Shown here: positions 1 through 9,529 of the stretch, in pieces
How positions within the stretch are numbered: the first letter of the stretch is position 1
Layout of the letters: each line of letters opens with the position of its first letter
DNA from: JANYCO01 sp964437245
GTDB taxonomy: Bacteria > Bacteroidota > Bacteroidia > Cytophagales > Cytophagaceae
NCBI GenBank assembly: GCA_964437245.1
Contig: CAYTGJ010000002.1
Location: 23,775-87,774 of the forward strand
Length of the DNA stretch: 64,000 bases
Direction: 5' to 3'
Translations under genes and position numbers: made by a program
Notes under the pieces: model-generated
Told to the model about the DNA's origin: nothing
Databases searched by the model: none
Seen by the model: only the letters and a program-made list of their open reading frames with translations

Positions 1-265
1 AGTTGACCATCTTGACACGTTAGAGCTGTGGAAATTCGGGGACCATAAGCACTATTCCTCTCTGGAATTGCTCTGTTGTATCTTCGATATTCCCGGCAGC
101 AAGGAAGATATGAACGGAAGCCAGGTCAATTTCATCTACTACCATGACCAAGACCTTCCCCGCATTGCCCGGTATTGTACGGAAGATGTTCTTGCTACCG
201 CACAGCTGTATTTAAAGCTTCATAATAAGCCACTTATCAAAAAAGAACATATTATCTGGTGTTAG
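1..265 (+). CDS. 3'-5' exonuclease (PolB-like), C-terminal part
   Basis: An open frame runs in from the left edge and ends at a TAG at 263-265, giving the last 87 residues. The segment YCTEDVLATAQLYLKL, near the end, is typical of the last conserved acidic motif of the 3'-5' exonucleases related to the proofreading domain of DNA polymerase B (DEDDy type: Tyr followed by Asp). Such stand-alone exonucleases are common in Bacteroidota, and their substrate is not well defined. The N-terminal catalytic DxE motif lies outside the window, so the assignment rests on the tail only. The gene is followed by a short gap and then the ABC ATPase on the same strand. Confidence 0.6.
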   Translation, partial: VDHLDTLELWKFGDHKHYSSLELLCCIFDIPGSKEDMNGSQVNFIYYHDQDLPRIARYCTEDVLATAQLYLKLHNKPLIKKEHIIWC

Positions 266-354
266 TACCTCAAAAACCCGAATGTACCACGTAAAATTAT
301 GCTTTTAAACAGCTCAAAACTCGAATTTTTTACTATTTTTGGTGGTTAAGCCGA

Positions 355-2211
355 TTGTGTTTGAAAGAGTCTCAGATAAATAGTACCGACGACCAGAATT
401 TTCTGCTGGATGTAAGAAACCTCAAAACTGTTTTTAAAACAGAAGATTCTGAGGTTGTAGCTGCAGAAGATGTTAGCTTCAGGATCAAACGGGGAGAAAC
501 GATTGGAATCGTAGGAGAATCAGGATCGGGGAAATCCGTCACGGCCTTGTCGATCATGAAACTAATCCCCAATCCTCCGGGGAAAATAGCGGGCGGTAAT
601 ATTTTCTTTAACTCTCCCAGCAAAGGGCTTATCGATCTTGCCGGTCTTAGCGAGCAGGAAATGCAATATGAAAGAGGCAATGAAATTGCCATGATCTTTC
701 AGGAACCCATGACCTCTCTTAATCCTGTTTTTACCTGTGGCGACCAATTAATGGAGACCATTCTTCTTCATAGAAAGGTAAGCAAGGAAGAAGCAAAAAA
801 ACTCACCATGGAACTCTTTCAAAGAGTAGAGTTACCCAGACCGGAAGATATTTTCCATTCCTATCCACACGAGATCTCTGGCGGACAGAAGCAGCGTGTC
901 ATGATTGCCATGGCCATGTGCTGCAACCCTTCTCTTCTGATTGCAGACGAACCCACTACTGCGCTGGATGTAACCGTTCAGGCCAAAATACTGGACCTTA
1001 TGCGTCAGCTTCGCGATGAAAATGATATGTCCATCATATTCATTACGCACGACCTTGGAGTAGTGGCAGAGATCGCAGATAAAGTAGCCGTGATGTACCA
1101 CGGGAAAATTGTAGAGCAGGGAACCGTATGGGATATATTTTCCAACCCTCAGCACCCTTATACCAAAAGTCTTCTGGCCTGCCGTCCGCGGCTGGATATT
1201 AAAATGAAGATCCTGCCGGTGGCCACGGATTTCATGAACGTAGACATAGAAGGAAGAATTACGGAAAAAGTACAGGAACAAAAATATTCTTCTGTGGGAG
1301 AAGCAATTCTCCTCAATTTTACCGACGACGACGAGATACGGGAGCGGAATACTTTCCTTGCCTCACAACCGCCGCAACTGGAAATTAAAAACCTGAAAAT
1401 GTATTTCCCTATCAAAAGGGGATTGTTTGGAAAAGTAAAGGACCATGTAAAAGCGGTAGACGATGTCAGTTTTAACGTATATCCGGGAGAAACCATCGGA
1501 CTTGTAGGCGAATCGGGATGTGGGAAAACCACCCTGGGCAGAGCTATCCTTCGCCTGATAGAACCTACCTCCGGCAGTATTACATTTGAAGGAAAAGACA
1601 TCACCCATATAGATAAAGAAGAGCTGCGAAAACTCCGGAAAGATATCCAGATCATTTTCCAGGATCCTTATTCCTCTCTTAACCCGAGAATGACCATCGG
1701 AGAAGCGATCATCGAACCTATGCGGGTAAATCATATTTACGAATCGGATTTCCACAGAAAAAAACATACCATTGAGCTTTTGGAGAAAGTAAACTTATCC
1801 AAAAGGCATTTTGAACGTTATCCTCATGAATTCTCAGGAGGGCAGCGACAAAGAATATGCATTGCCCGTGCACTCGCTCTAAATCCTAAATTTATTATCT
1901 GCGACGAATCTGTATCGGCACTGGATGTATCGGTACAAGCACAGGTACTGAACCTGTTGAATAAACTGAAAGAAGAATTTAACTTCACCTATATTTTTAT
2001 TTCACACGATCTGTCGGTCGTTAAGTTCATGTCAGACAGAATTATTGTCATGAACAAAGGGAAAATAGAAGAGCTTGGATTTGCTGAAGATATATATGCC
2101 AATCCCACCTCAGAATACACCCAACGACTGATCAATGCAATTCCTAAAGGCAATCTGGAAGACATCCGCAGAGCCCAACTGCTTAGGAAGCAAGACTCTC
2201 TTAGACATTAA
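355..2211 (+). CDS. Peptide-type ABC transporter ATPase with two fused nucleotide-binding domains (DppD-DppF / GsiA-like)
   Basis: This 618-residue protein carries two complete ABC ATPase domains. The first has Walker A GESGSGKS at about 54-61, signature SGGQKQR near 174 and Walker B ending ADEPTTALD near 200. The second has GESGCGKT near 385, SGGQRQR near 493 and CDESVSALD near 518. The NBD1-NBD2 fusion resembles GsiA and oligopeptide/dipeptide importer ATPases, which power uptake through separate permeases; no permease or binding protein is adjacent. The start is uncertain. The frame is closed by a stop at 292 and contains no early ATG, so TTG at 355 or 361 must be used. A TAnnTTTG-like element (TATTTTTG, 334-341) lies just upstream. 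It ends 3 bases before rnr. Confidence 0.88.
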   Translation: MCLKESQINSTDDQNFLLDVRNLKTVFKTEDSEVVAAEDVSFRIKRGETIGIVGESGSGKSVTALSIMKLIPNPPGKIAGGNIFFNSPSKGLIDLAGLSEQEMQYERGNEIAMIFQEPMTSLNPVFTCGDQLMETILLHRKVSKEEAKKLTMELFQRVELPRPEDIFHSYPHEISGGQKQRVMIAMAMCCNPSLLIADEPTTALDVTVQAKILDLMRQLRDENDMSIIFITHDLGVVAEIADKVAVMYHGKIVEQGTVWDIFSNPQHPYTKSLLACRPRLDIKMKILPVATDFMNVDIEGRITEKVQEQKYSSVGEAILLNFTDDDEIRERNTFLASQPPQLEIKNLKMYFPIKRGLFGKVKDHVKAVDDVSFNVYPGETIGLVGESGCGKTTLGRAILRLIEPTSGSITFEGKDITHIDKEELRKLRKDIQIIFQDPYSSLNPRMTIGEAIIEPMRVNHIYESDFHRKKHTIELLEKVNLSKRHFERYPHEFSGGQRQRICIARALALNPKFIICDESVSALDVSVQAQVLNLLNKLKEEFNFTYIFISHDLSVVKFMSDRIIVMNKGKIEELGFAEDIYANPTSEYTQRLINAIPKGNLEDIRRAQLLRKQDSLRH

Positions 2212-2214
2212 CAC

Positions 2215-4368
2215 ATGAAAAACAACCCCACATCAAAAAGAACAGATCTTTTACGCGACAAACTTCTGACTTTTTTTAACAATAGCAGAAAGAACCCATA
2301 CTCGCTGAAAGAACTGATAAAAAAGCTCGGTCTGAAAAGAAAAGATACTAAGCAAGACCTGGAAAAAGAACTTACGATCCTTGTCAAACAAGGGAAAATA
2401 GTACAGCTAAAGAACGGATTATTTAAAACCAATACTTCCGGAGAAACTAACTTCATACTCGGACGGGTAGACCACGTAAGTCCGCGGTTTGCCTACGTAG
2501 TTCCACAGGAAACAACAGAAGGAACCGATATATGGGTTGATCAGCGGTTTATGCACGGAGCGATTGACGGAGACATTGTTAAAGTACACGTCTTCGAATC
2601 TTCCGGAAAATTCAAGAAGGAAAAACACACTGAAGGAAAGATCATAGAGATCGTAGAACGAAAAAGAACGGAGTTTGTCGGTACGATCGAGGTTTCTCCA
2701 AAATTTGCTTTTGTAATCCCTGACAACAAAAAAATACACTTTGATATTTTCATCCCCCGAGAGCACATCAACAAGGCAGAACATATGCAGAAAGTGATCG
2801 CAGAGATCACGGAATGGCCGGAGGATGGTAAAAAACCTACCGGAAAAATCAAAGAAGTGCTGGGTGATGCAGGAGATAATAATACGGAAATGCATGCGAT
2901 CATGGCAGAATACGGACTTCCGTTCACCTTCCCTGAAAGCATTGATAAAGCTGCCAATACAATCTCCGAAGAGATCTCCGAAGAAGAGATCAGGAGACGA
3001 CGCGATTTCCGTACCACTACTACTTTTACCATTGACCCAGTTGATGCCAAAGATTTTGACGATGCAATCTCAGTCAAAAAACTGGAGAACGGCAACTATG
3101 AAATTGGTGTCCATATTGCAGACGTTACCCATTATGTAAGGCCGGGAACGCTTCTCGAAAAGGAAGCATACGCCCGGGCGACCTCCGTCTATCTTGTAGA
3201 CAGGGTTATCCCGATGCTTCCTGAAAAACTTTCCAATGGTTTATGTTCACTTCGTCCTCACGAAGACAAGCTGACCTTTTCTGCTGTTTTTGAAATGACC
3301 CAAAGCGGGAAGATCATGAATCAATGGTTTGGGAAAACAGTCATTCATTCGGCCCGGCGATTCACGTATGAAGAAGTACAGGAGATCATTGAAACACAGC
3401 AAGGAGAGCTGAAGGAAGAAGTTCTTATCCTCGACCGTCTTGCCAAGATCTTACGAAAAGAGCGATTCAAAAAAGGGGCCATCAGTTTCGAAACCATTGA
3501 GATCAAATTCAAGCTGGATGAAAAAGGGAAGCCACTGGGAGTCTATCCTAAAATACGAAAAGATGCTCATAAGCTGGTAGAGGACTTTATGCTCCTTGCC
3601 AATAAAAAAGTAGCCGAGCATGTATATCATATGAAAAAAGGGGAAGATAAAAATACGATGGTGTACAGGACGCACGACAATCCTAATCCTGACAAGCTGA
3701 AATCCCTTGCTACTTTTGCGGCCCGTTTTGGCCACAAGCTAGCGCTGCACGACGAGAATGCCATATCCAATGCCTTAAACAAACTTACCGAAGATGTAGA
3801 AGGGAAACCGGAGCAGAACGTACTCCAGGGGCTGGCCATTCGATGTATGGCCAAGGCCCGTTATACGACCGATGCCGACATGCACTTCGGGCTGGCGTTC
3901 CAGCACTATACGCACTTTACCTCTCCCATCCGGAGATATCCTGATATGATGGTACACCGGTTGCTCTTCCATTATCTGGAAGGAGGGAAATCCGAAGACA
4001 AGCATCTCTTTGAAGAAAAATGCACTCATTCCTCAGAGCGGGAAAAAATGGCGGCAGATGCCGAAAGAGCCTCGATCAAATATAAGCAAGTGGAATTTAT
4101 GCAGAGTATGACCGAAAAAGTTTTTGACGGAATCATTTCCGGAATGATAGAACACGGTATATTTGTAGAAATTATTGAGACAAAATGCGAAGGAATGGTA
4201 CGGCTAAGTGAACTTACCGACGATTTCTACGAAGTAGACCTGGAAAATTTCCGGGTAATCGGAAAGCGAAAGAAAAAAATGTATACACTTGGAGACACTG
4301 TCCAGGTAAAAGTAAAAAAGACCGATCTGGGCAGAAGAACCATTGACCTTGAACTGATCACCACTTAA
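2215..4368 (+). CDS. rnr: Ribonuclease R
   Basis: This 717-residue exoribonuclease of the RNase II/R family degrades structured RNA processively from the 3' end. Domain order is visible: an N-terminal winged-helix-like basic segment (about 1-70), two cold-shock-like OB domains (about 80-210), the RNB catalytic domain with DPVDAKDFDDA near 273-283 supplying the metal-binding aspartates, and a C-terminal S1 domain (about 630-715, GMIEHGIFVEI). The length fits RNase R rather than the shorter RNase II. The ATG lies 3 bases after the ABC ATPase stop, so the two genes are probably co-transcribed, with the prenyl synthase gene following 19 bases later. Confidence 0.95.
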   Translation: MKNNPTSKRTDLLRDKLLTFFNNSRKNPYSLKELIKKLGLKRKDTKQDLEKELTILVKQGKIVQLKNGLFKTNTSGETNFILGRVDHVSPRFAYVVPQETTEGTDIWVDQRFMHGAIDGDIVKVHVFESSGKFKKEKHTEGKIIEIVERKRTEFVGTIEVSPKFAFVIPDNKKIHFDIFIPREHINKAEHMQKVIAEITEWPEDGKKPTGKIKEVLGDAGDNNTEMHAIMAEYGLPFTFPESIDKAANTISEEISEEEIRRRRDFRTTTTFTIDPVDAKDFDDAISVKKLENGNYEIGVHIADVTHYVRPGTLLEKEAYARATSVYLVDRVIPMLPEKLSNGLCSLRPHEDKLTFSAVFEMTQSGKIMNQWFGKTVIHSARRFTYEEVQEIIETQQGELKEEVLILDRLAKILRKERFKKGAISFETIEIKFKLDEKGKPLGVYPKIRKDAHKLVEDFMLLANKKVAEHVYHMKKGEDKNTMVYRTHDNPNPDKLKSLATFAARFGHKLALHDENAISNALNKLTEDVEGKPEQNVLQGLAIRCMAKARYTTDADMHFGLAFQHYTHFTSPIRRYPDMMVHRLLFHYLEGGKSEDKHLFEEKCTHSSEREKMAADAERASIKYKQVEFMQSMTEKVFDGIISGMIEHGIFVEIIETKCEGMVRLSELTDDFYEVDLENFRVIGKRKKKMYTLGDTVQVKVKKTDLGRRTIDLELITT

Positions 4369-4387
4369 TCCATTTCTAATACCTGTT

Positions 4388-5365
4388 ATGATTTTAACCA
4401 TTGACAAAGCACTAAAGCTAATTAACAAAGAAATTTCCAATCTTAATTTCGGAAAAGAACCGGCAGATTTATACGATCCCATTCACTATATCATGGGGCT
4501 AGGAGGCAAAAGACTCCGTCCTCTTCTTTCCCTTCTCTCCCACCATTTATTTTCCGATGATATTGAGAAAGTACTAAAACCGGCCATTGCAATCGAGGTC
4601 TTTCATAACTATACACTCGTTCACGACGACATCATGGACAATGCTCCTCTGCGCAGAGGGAATCCCACCGTACATGAAAAATGGAGTACGAACGTGGCCA
4701 TCCTTTCGGGGGATGTCATGCAAATCAAATCCGTTGAACTGATGATGCATGTGAACGACGACATCCTTCGTAAGACACTGGATCTTTTCAACACTACTGC
4801 TACCGAGATCTGCGAAGGACAGCAATACGATATGGAATTTGAAAAACGGGAGAAGGTGTCGGTAGACGAGTACATCAACATGATCCGTCAAAAAACGGCA
4901 GTCCTCCTCGGCTTTGCGCTTGAGGTAGGAGGACTTGTAGCCGGTACTTCAGAAGCCAATCTGCTTCTGCTTCGCCAGTTTGGCGTCAACATGGGAATAG
5001 GATTCCAGCTAATGGACGACCTCCTGGATGTATACGGCGACATGAGTAAATTCGGGAAAGCTGTAGGAGGAGACATTGTAGCTAATAAAAAAACCTATCT
5101 GTTGATCACCGCTTTACAGAAAGCCAAAGGAGCAGATCTGAAAAAACTGAATGACCTTCTAAGCTCCAATTCAGTAGACAGCATCACGAAAGTGAAAGAA
5201 GTAACAGAGCTATACAATAAACTAGAGATAAAATCTTTTACCGAGCTTAAAATAAACGAGTACTTTGACCTCGCATTCAAAAATCTTTCCAAGATAGATG
5301 CGCCTCTTCATAAGAAAGCATTGCTGAAAGATTTTGCGAACAAGCTGGCTCAGCGGGAAAGTTAA
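4388..5365 (+). CDS. Polyprenyl diphosphate synthase (trans-isoprenyl chain elongation)
   Basis: The protein has 325 residues and the two aspartate-rich motifs of trans-prenyltransferases: HDDIMD near 79-84, followed by RRG, and MDDLLD near 209-214. It condenses isopentenyl diphosphate with an allylic primer. The length and overall pattern fit long-chain enzymes (octaprenyl/solanesyl type, menaquinone side chain), and Bacteroidota respire with menaquinone. The exact chain length cannot be read from sequence. It sits between rnr and a small membrane protein on the same strand, with short spacers throughout, suggesting one transcription unit. Confidence 0.9.
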   Translation: MILTIDKALKLINKEISNLNFGKEPADLYDPIHYIMGLGGKRLRPLLSLLSHHLFSDDIEKVLKPAIAIEVFHNYTLVHDDIMDNAPLRRGNPTVHEKWSTNVAILSGDVMQIKSVELMMHVNDDILRKTLDLFNTTATEICEGQQYDMEFEKREKVSVDEYINMIRQKTAVLLGFALEVGGLVAGTSEANLLLLRQFGVNMGIGFQLMDDLLDVYGDMSKFGKAVGGDIVANKKTYLLITALQKAKGADLKKLNDLLSSNSVDSITKVKEVTELYNKLEIKSFTELKINEYFDLAFKNLSKIDAPLHKKALLKDFANKLAQRES

Positions 5366-5401
5366 CCGCAATACCCTACGATCTAAACTATACAGAGCAT
5401 T

Positions 5402-5704
5402 ATGAATTTCTTTGAAAGGTTAAAAATAAAGTGGCAGATCACAAGTAACTGGCAACTGTTTATAATATGTGTCGGATTTGCTATTACCGGTTCTGCTTCG
5501 GCCTGGGTGACTGCTCCTATCCTGAAATTATTGAACATCACCAAGGATCTTCACGGAGCGATCTACTGGCCTCTCCGGATACTGATCATCTTCCCGGTTT
5601 ATCAGGTTCTGCTGATCGTCGTGGGAGCACTTCTGGGACAGTTTAAGTTTTTCTGGGCCTTTGAAAAGAAAATGTTAAAAAGATTCGGGCTGAATCTTGA
5701 ATAA
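5402..5704 (+). CDS. Small membrane protein, DUF6787-like
   Basis: This 100-residue protein has a short amphipathic N-terminus (FFERLKIKWQI) and two hydrophobic segments: about 18-45 (with a GSASAWVTAPI segment) and about 58-82. A basic, aromatic C-terminus (FWAFEKKMLKRFG) follows. I recall similar short proteins from Bacteroidota as DUF6787; the assignment is from memory. No function is known. It follows the prenyl synthase by 36 bases and is the last gene of the plus-strand run. A stem-loop lies downstream at 5743-5786. Confidence 0.75.
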   Translation: MNFFERLKIKWQITSNWQLFIICVGFAITGSASAWVTAPILKLLNITKDLHGAIYWPLRILIIFPVYQVLLIVVGALLGQFKFFWAFEKKMLKRFGLNLE

Positions 5705-5742
5705 AAGATAGTCCGGCCTGACGATGCAGGTCATTCGGAATT

Positions 5743-5795
5743 AGCAGGAGCATACCGCAACAATTATATCGCTGTATGCTCTTGCTGTATTTTAG
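5743..5795. terminator. Stem-loop between convergent genes, probable terminator
   Basis: Thirteen-base arms at 5743-5755 and 5774-5786 (AGCAGGAGCATAC against its near-complement, one mismatch) enclose an 18-base loop and are followed on the plus strand by GTATTTTAG. The hairpin lies between a plus-strand gene ending at 5704 and a minus-strand gene ending at 5924. The U-tract is weak, so termination is inferred. Confidence 0.45.
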
Positions 5796-5923
5796 AAACG
5801 GCATTGGACAACTAATTTAATCGAAAAGGGCAGGAACATTTGAGACAACACCTATTGAAGTATCTATGGCCCGGACACTACCTCTCATCAACACCAAGCA
5901 TCCGGCCTTTTAGAACCTCCTGT

Positions 5924-6304
5924 TTACTTTTCTTTTTGAGATGATAATTCGAGCGCTTTGTTTATCCGTTCTTTCAATTCAAAAAGATCTACCGGCTTGC
6001 TCATAAACTCAGAACTTTCCGTAGCCTGAGCCTTCAGTTTAATGGATTCATCCGAATTGCCCGAAACATAAATAACCGGAATTTCTGAAAATTTCCGGAT
6101 CTCGATCATTGTCTGGATACCATCAATACTTCCCATCAGTTTTATATCCATGATGATCAGATCCGGCCTTTCGACAGATACTGCATCAATAGCTCCATGT
6201 CCGCTGGATTGTACCTCCAGTACAGAATGTCCCAGTTTTTCCAGGTTTTTCTTAAGCACTAATGCCAGTATCATATCATCTTCTACCACGAGTATTTTTG
6301 CCAT
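5924..6304 (-). CDS. Single-domain response regulator (CheY-like)
   Basis: This 126-residue stand-alone receiver domain has the acidic pair D9/D10, the phospho-acceptor D53 (in IIMDIKL), S81 at the switch position and K103 (SKPVD). There is no output domain, so it acts by protein interaction or as a phosphorelay shuttle. It follows the PAS/HisKA_2 kinase gene by 12 bases on the same strand, so the two form a natural pair. Receivers of this kind, paired with HisKA_2/HWE-type kinases, are often intermediate phosphate carriers. Confidence 0.93.
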   Translation of the reverse strand: MAKILVVEDDMILALVLKKNLEKLGHSVLEVQSSGHGAIDAVSVERPDLIIMDIKLMGSIDGIQTMIEIRKFSEIPVIYVSGNSDESIKLKAQATESSEFMSKPVDLFELKERINKALELSSQKEK

Positions 6305-6316
6305 ACGATTGAGCGT

Positions 6317-7312
6317 TTAAAAAGTAAATTTTACGACAAGTCCATTTGTCCTGTCTATCTCCATGACCGCATCCAACTGTTTGGTCAGCGCTGCCACCAG
6401 AGTGTACCCTAATGTACCGGAAGAGTTCAGCTTATCTTCATCGCTGATGCCCACTCCATTGTCCGATACAAACAAAGAATATTTGCCCGTTTTTGCCGAA
6501 AATCCTATAATGATCTCTCCTTTTTCGTTGTTATAGAATGCATGCTTAAAGGCATTGGTAATAAGTTCGTTTAAAATAAGTCCACAAGGCATTGCTTTTT
6601 CCAGTTCGAGTTCTGCATTGTCTGCCTCAATTCTAACCGATACAGAGCCTTGCTTTTCCATATAGGAACTGCTCACCTTTTTAACCAGGTCTTCTATATA
6701 ATTTTTAAAATTAATCTTAGACAATGTCTCCGACCGGTACAATTTTTCATGGATCAAGGCCATGGAAAGTACCCGGCTCTGGCAGGCCAGAAATACCTCC
6801 CGGTCACTGGGATTATTAACATAATCCATATGGAGATCCAGCATTCCTGCTACTACAGCCATATTATTTTTCACCCTGTGATGGATTTCCCGTAACAATA
6901 CCTCTTTCCCCTCAAGAGAGGTATTAAGCTCTTCCTCATGCTTCTTACGGCTCGAAATATCAGTATAAACCGAAATAGAGCATACGTATTTTCCGAGGGT
7001 ATCAAATAATGGTTTACACGTATCTACAAACCAATGGTATTCTCCTGTCTTTTTTCTCAATCTGAGCTCAAGAGAATATTCTTTTCCTTCTCTGGTGGCA
7101 TTTAAGAGGCTTTCCAGGTAGTTCGCTTTATCTTCCGGATGAATATTGTTTTTCCAGCCATCGCCTTTTTCCTGTTCCAGCGCATGTCCTGTAAATTCTA
7201 TCCACAGGTTATTGACATATACGCAAGCACCTGTCGAATCTGATGCCCGTACAAGAGCCGGTAAATTGTCCAACCAAACAGCACTGTAATTCTCTATAAT
7301 ATTTTCTGTCAA
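6317..7312 (-). CDS. PAS-domain sensor histidine kinase of the HisKA_2 / HWE-like class
   Basis: This 331-residue kinase has no transmembrane segment. An N-terminal PAS fold (about 13-125, with YHWFVDTCKPLFD and YTDISSRKK as its C-terminal part) precedes the HisKA_2 helix REIHHRVKNN at 141-150, with the phosphorylated His at 144 or 145. The HATPase_c domain follows, with the N box (NELITNAFKH) near 250 and DNGVGIS near 290. It is therefore a cytosolic sensor whose PAS domain could bind a small ligand or respond to redox state. Its partner receiver gene lies immediately downstream. A TAATTTTG element at 7406-7413 on this strand may be its -7 promoter box. Confidence 0.92.
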   Translation of the reverse strand: MTENIIENYSAVWLDNLPALVRASDSTGACVYVNNLWIEFTGHALEQEKGDGWKNNIHPEDKANYLESLLNATREGKEYSLELRLRKKTGEYHWFVDTCKPLFDTLGKYVCSISVYTDISSRKKHEEELNTSLEGKEVLLREIHHRVKNNMAVVAGMLDLHMDYVNNPSDREVFLACQSRVLSMALIHEKLYRSETLSKINFKNYIEDLVKKVSSSYMEKQGSVSVRIEADNAELELEKAMPCGLILNELITNAFKHAFYNNEKGEIIIGFSAKTGKYSLFVSDNGVGISDEDKLNSSGTLGYTLVAALTKQLDAVMEIDRTNGLVVKFTF

Positions 7313-7615
7313 AATGGTACGATTTAATGATATTATGACGAACCTTTAAGCTATTTTTTTCTTTCTGCTCTCCTTAAAAATAAAAAACACACTGCACATT
7401 CTTACCAAAATTAAAAATATTTTTAAGTATATTTAATCATGCCATTGATTGGGGAGCATTTTTATATACTCCGGAACAGCTATGTGGATAGGTATTAATA
7501 CTAATAACATTGTAAAGGTCCGACATCTTAAAACCAAAGGAATACGAAACAGAATCTGTAGATTCTCAATTAATTTTAAAACAGATTTTTTTTTAACTCG
7601 TATTAGAATGGAACT
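7313..7615. other. Divergent intergenic region between two kinase clusters
   Basis: This 303-base AT-rich spacer separates divergently transcribed kinase genes and must carry both promoters. On the minus strand, TAATTTTG at 7413-7406 matches the Bacteroidota -7 consensus TAnnTTTG, but no TTTG is visible 19-21 bases upstream. On the plus strand I see no convincing consensus. An open frame at 7433-7630 on the minus strand has no recognisable composition and was not called. Confidence 0.5.
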
Positions 7616-8347
7616 ATGACTAAAGAACAAAAAAACGATCTAGAGCTCCTGAAGAAAAATGAAGAGCTCAAAATCCTGAACGAAGAACTGGATACTTTTG
7701 TATATCGTTCTTCTCATGATCTGAGGGCTCCGCTCACTTCTGTTCTAGGTCTTTCCTCCCTCATCGAAAACGAAACCGATCTGCATAAAATCTACTATCT
7801 CAATTTTTTAATCAAAGAGAGTGTAGAACGGTTGCTGAAAGTGACCGATGATATGGCTGATTATTCCAGAAATGCCCGTACCCATATCCAGGAGGAAGAT
7901 GTCGATTTTTCGGAACTGATCGATGATGCTATTTTAAGTCATCATTTCATGGAAAATTTTCATCGTCTTAAGATCAAACTTGATATTCAGGTGCCAGATA
8001 AATATGTCAAAATCGACAAAAAAAGAATTGCCATTCTAATCAACAATTCCCTTTCCAATGCTATAAAATACCAGGACACGAACAAAGAGTATTCGTTTCT
8101 TAATATATCTGTACTTTCTGACAGACAAACCCTACGTTTGATCTTTGAAGATAACGGCGTAGGTATTGCAGAAGAATTCCACAGTAAAATATTTGAAATG
8201 TTTTATAGAGCGAATGCTTATTCTCTTGGCTCCGGTCTGGGGCTCTATATTGTAAAAGGCATCGTGGAAAAACTGAACGGGACAGCAGAATTAATTTCTA
8301 CTCCTGAAAAAGGGAGTACTTTTATCTTTACATTCCCATTAAATTAA
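7616..8347 (+). CDS. Soluble histidine kinase without sensor domain (HisKA class)
   Basis: The 243-residue protein consists of a short charged coiled-coil N-terminus (about 1-28), a HisKA helix with H34 in SSHDLRAPL, and a HATPase_c domain. The latter has NNSLSNAIKY as N box, EDNGVGIA as G1 and GSGLGLYIV as G2. There is no membrane segment and no PAS or GAF domain, so its input must come through a partner protein or the N-terminal coil. It starts a four-gene run (kinase, receiver, kinase, NarL regulator) with gaps of 13, 0 and 11 bases. Confidence 0.92.
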   Translation: MTKEQKNDLELLKKNEELKILNEELDTFVYRSSHDLRAPLTSVLGLSSLIENETDLHKIYYLNFLIKESVERLLKVTDDMADYSRNARTHIQEEDVDFSELIDDAILSHHFMENFHRLKIKLDIQVPDKYVKIDKKRIAILINNSLSNAIKYQDTNKEYSFLNISVLSDRQTLRLIFEDNGVGIAEEFHSKIFEMFYRANAYSLGSGLGLYIVKGIVEKLNGTAELISTPEKGSTFIFTFPLN

Positions 8348-8360
8348 ATTCAACTAAATA

Positions 8361-8735
8361 ATGAAAATAAATAAGATTTTTTTATTGGACGATGATCCTA
8401 TTGTAAACGTCATCAATGAGCAATTGTTCAGGAAATATAACGCTTCCAAACAATACATTGTATGCAGGACCAGCCAGGAAGCTATCGAATACATTAATCA
8501 AGCCAACCCTCTTCCTGAAATCGTAATTATAGATTTAAATATTCCTCTCACGAATGGGTTTTCTTTTCTTGACAAATTTTACGACAAGTTTCTGAACAGC
8601 CTATCCGTATACATTCTTACTTCTTCTGTGAACCCCGAAGACCTGAGCAAAGCGATGAGTTATCCTTTTGTAAAAGGTTATTTAAAGAAACCTCTTACAC
8701 GCGATATTGTTCAAAAAATAATAGCCGAAAATTAA
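8361..8735 (+). CDS. Single-domain response regulator
   Basis: This 124-residue receiver has the acidic cluster D10-D12, phospho-acceptor D58 (IIDLNIP), T87 and the lysine of KKPL near 110. It has no output domain. Its stop codon is followed immediately by the ATG of the next kinase (TAAATG), so the two are translationally adjacent. Similar receivers in Bacteroidota sit next to HisKA kinases and are thought to relay or buffer phosphate. A partner relation to the upstream kinase (7616-8347) is likely from the spacing alone. Confidence 0.92.
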   Translation: MKINKIFLLDDDPIVNVINEQLFRKYNASKQYIVCRTSQEAIEYINQANPLPEIVIIDLNIPLTNGFSFLDKFYDKFLNSLSVYILTSSVNPEDLSKAMSYPFVKGYLKKPLTRDIVQKIIAEN

Positions 8736-9518
8736 ATGGCAAAACTGAAAAGAGAATATAGGAGAAAGAATACCGAACATGATCCCGCTGAGGTGTCTGT
8801 CAATTTTCTGGAAGAGAAAGATGTATTCAAGATTTTGCTTAGCCAGATGCAAAATCAACTCGTCCAGCTAAAGGAACAGGAAATTGCCCTCATGAAAGAA
8901 AAAACAGCCGCTTTGCTGGAAGGACAGGAGAAAGAAAGAGGACGTATCTCACGGGAGATCCACGACGGCCTCGGGCAAATGCTTACGGCTATTAAACTCG
9001 TGCTGAATTCGATCAAAGGACAGGACGAATTAAAAATAGAGCTCAAGAAAATGATCGACGATACCATTTCGGAAGCCCGCCGTATCTCCTTCAATCTGAT
9101 GCCGAGCGTACTGTTAAATTTCGGATTGATTCCATCCGTAAAAATACTATGTGAGAATACCGATAAATACGGAGAAATAAAAGTAAAACAATCTTTTGAA
9201 GAAACAGAAGCGCTTGGAAATATTTCCTTTGATAAGGCTGTAAACATCTACAGGCTTATCCAGGAGGCGCTTAACAACATTCTGAAACATGCCAATGCTA
9301 AAAATATTTTCATTAAAATATCGAACAACTCACAACATATCACCGTATTAATTGAGGACGACGGCGAAGGGTTCGTGATTAATAAAAAAGAGCGAAAAAT
9401 AAACACTGGCAAAGGGTTATCCAGTATGTATCAGCGGGCAGAACTAAACGGAGGGAAATGCACCATAGACTCCAAGCCAGGCAAAGGAACTAAAATAAAC
9501 ATTGTTATCCCACTTTAA
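8736..9518 (+). CDS. NarX/LiaS-type soluble histidine kinase (HisKA_3)
   Basis: The protein has 260 residues. A charged coiled-coil (about 25-68) leads into the HisKA_3 motif REIHDGLGQ with H76. A dimerisation helix follows (SEARRISFNLMPS), then HATPase_c with QEALNNILKHA as N box and EDDGEGF as G1. The HisKA_3 class pairs with NarL/FixJ regulators, and exactly such a regulator follows 11 bases downstream. No signal peptide, membrane segment or sensor domain is present, so the kinase is cytosolic and probably takes its input from the proteins encoded just upstream. Confidence 0.93.
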   Translation: MAKLKREYRRKNTEHDPAEVSVNFLEEKDVFKILLSQMQNQLVQLKEQEIALMKEKTAALLEGQEKERGRISREIHDGLGQMLTAIKLVLNSIKGQDELKIELKKMIDDTISEARRISFNLMPSVLLNFGLIPSVKILCENTDKYGEIKVKQSFEETEALGNISFDKAVNIYRLIQEALNNILKHANAKNIFIKISNNSQHITVLIEDDGEGFVINKKERKINTGKGLSSMYQRAELNGGKCTIDSKPGKGTKINIVIPL

Positions 9519-9529
9519 TTTTTATATTT

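Noticed and set aside
7433..7630. 65-residue minus-strand open frame in the divergent kinase spacer
   Set aside because: It overlaps the start of the downstream kinase, has no family features and lies in promoter DNA.
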